6,302 bases of DNA from an uncultured Lachnospiraceae bacterium (GTDB lineage Bacteria > Bacillota > Clostridia > Lachnospirales > Lachnospiraceae). Below, in pieces: positions 6,151 to 6,302 of this stretch; within the stretch, counting starts at the first letter, position 1; the number at the start of each line of letters is the position of its first letter. Both the position numbers and the translations under genes were made by a program. The stretch is taken from the NCBI GenBank assembly GCA_900553305.1, contig USDI01000136.1:1-6302 (forward strand), given 5' to 3'. Below the pieces are notes generated by a model. That model had not been told where the DNA came from. It saw nothing but the letters and a program-made list of their open reading frames with translations, and made no database searches.

Positions 6151-6179
6151 TTGACATACAATATTTCGTATGCGATATT
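6151..6179 (+). promoter_or_regulatory. Possible rightward promoter after the GRAM-like gene
   Basis: A perfect TTGACA (6151-6156) directly follows the preceding stop codon. It is followed at a 17-bp spacing by GATATT (6174-6179), a four-of-six -10 match. No convincing gene begins in the remaining 120 bases, so any target lies beyond the window. Chance is a real alternative in this AT-rich stretch. Confidence 0.3.
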
Positions 6180-6267
6180 CTCTATAAAGCATATATTTCA
6201 AATGATCGAATCTGAATCTATTATTTTATTTATTCTATTTATGAAAACAGAAGTTTTCTGAAATCCA

Positions 6268-6302
6268 TGCTTTTAAATCACAAAAAAATAATTGCAAAAG
6301 CA
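6268..6302. repeat. Short inverted repeat at the right edge
   Basis: TGCTTTT (6268-6274) and AAAAGCA (6296-6302) are perfect 7-bp reverse complements separated by 21 AT-rich bases with a run of seven A. This may be the edge of a larger structure cut by the window, for example a terminator for a leftward gene, or chance in AT-rich DNA. Confidence 0.3.

Noticed and set aside
6203..6262. A 19-codon open frame beginning at ATG 6203
   Set aside because: It has no ribosome binding site, AT-driven composition and no recognisable peptide; chance is the simplest explanation.
1..6302. CRISPR arrays, tRNA or rRNA genes, insertion sequences or phage attachment sites
   Set aside because: No direct repeat series, tRNA-like fold, transposase-like frame or target-site duplication was seen.

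Overview
The window holds a complete six-gene rnf operon in the order C-D-G-E-A-B on the plus strand (519-5578). It encodes the membrane-bound Rnf complex, a ferredoxin:NAD+ oxidoreductase that couples electron transfer to Na+ or H+ pumping. The gene order, the short 443-residue RnfC without a long C-terminal extension, the strong AGGAGG-type ribosome binding sites, the moderate GC content and a divergent YprB-type gene all point to an anaerobic Firmicute, most likely a clostridium of the Lachnospiraceae type. This placement is inferred; no ribosomal or other phylogenetic marker is present.

Layout: positions 1-319 carry the 5' part of a minus-strand gene for a YprB-like RNase H-fold (DEDD) exonuclease that runs off the left edge. 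Positions 320-518 form an AT-rich divergent promoter region containing a perfect 18-bp palindrome and a plausible -10 box for rnf. Positions 519-5578 hold rnfC, rnfD, rnfG, rnfE, rnfA and rnfB, separated by 13-15 nt or overlapping by 4-14 nt. The spacer at 5579-5664 has a long imperfect hairpin and a perfect TATAAT box. A small two-helix membrane protein with a probable GRAM/bacterial-PH-like domain follows at 5665-6150. The last 152 bases are AT-rich and hold only a possible promoter and small inverted repeats.

How it works together (family knowledge applied to the motifs seen): reduced ferredoxin gives electrons to the iron-sulfur protein RnfB. They cross the membrane through the cluster held by paired cysteines of RnfA and RnfE, pass to the covalent flavins of RnfG and RnfD, and reach RnfC, which reduces NAD+. 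All expected signature residues are present: Cys pairs in A and E, SGAT flavinylation motifs in D and G, glycine-rich loop and two ferredoxin clusters in C. The operon therefore looks intact and functional. I see no novel multi-gene system. The least explained items are the cysteine-rich acidic tail of RnfE, the palindrome upstream of rnfC, the hairpin after rnfB and the downstream membrane protein.
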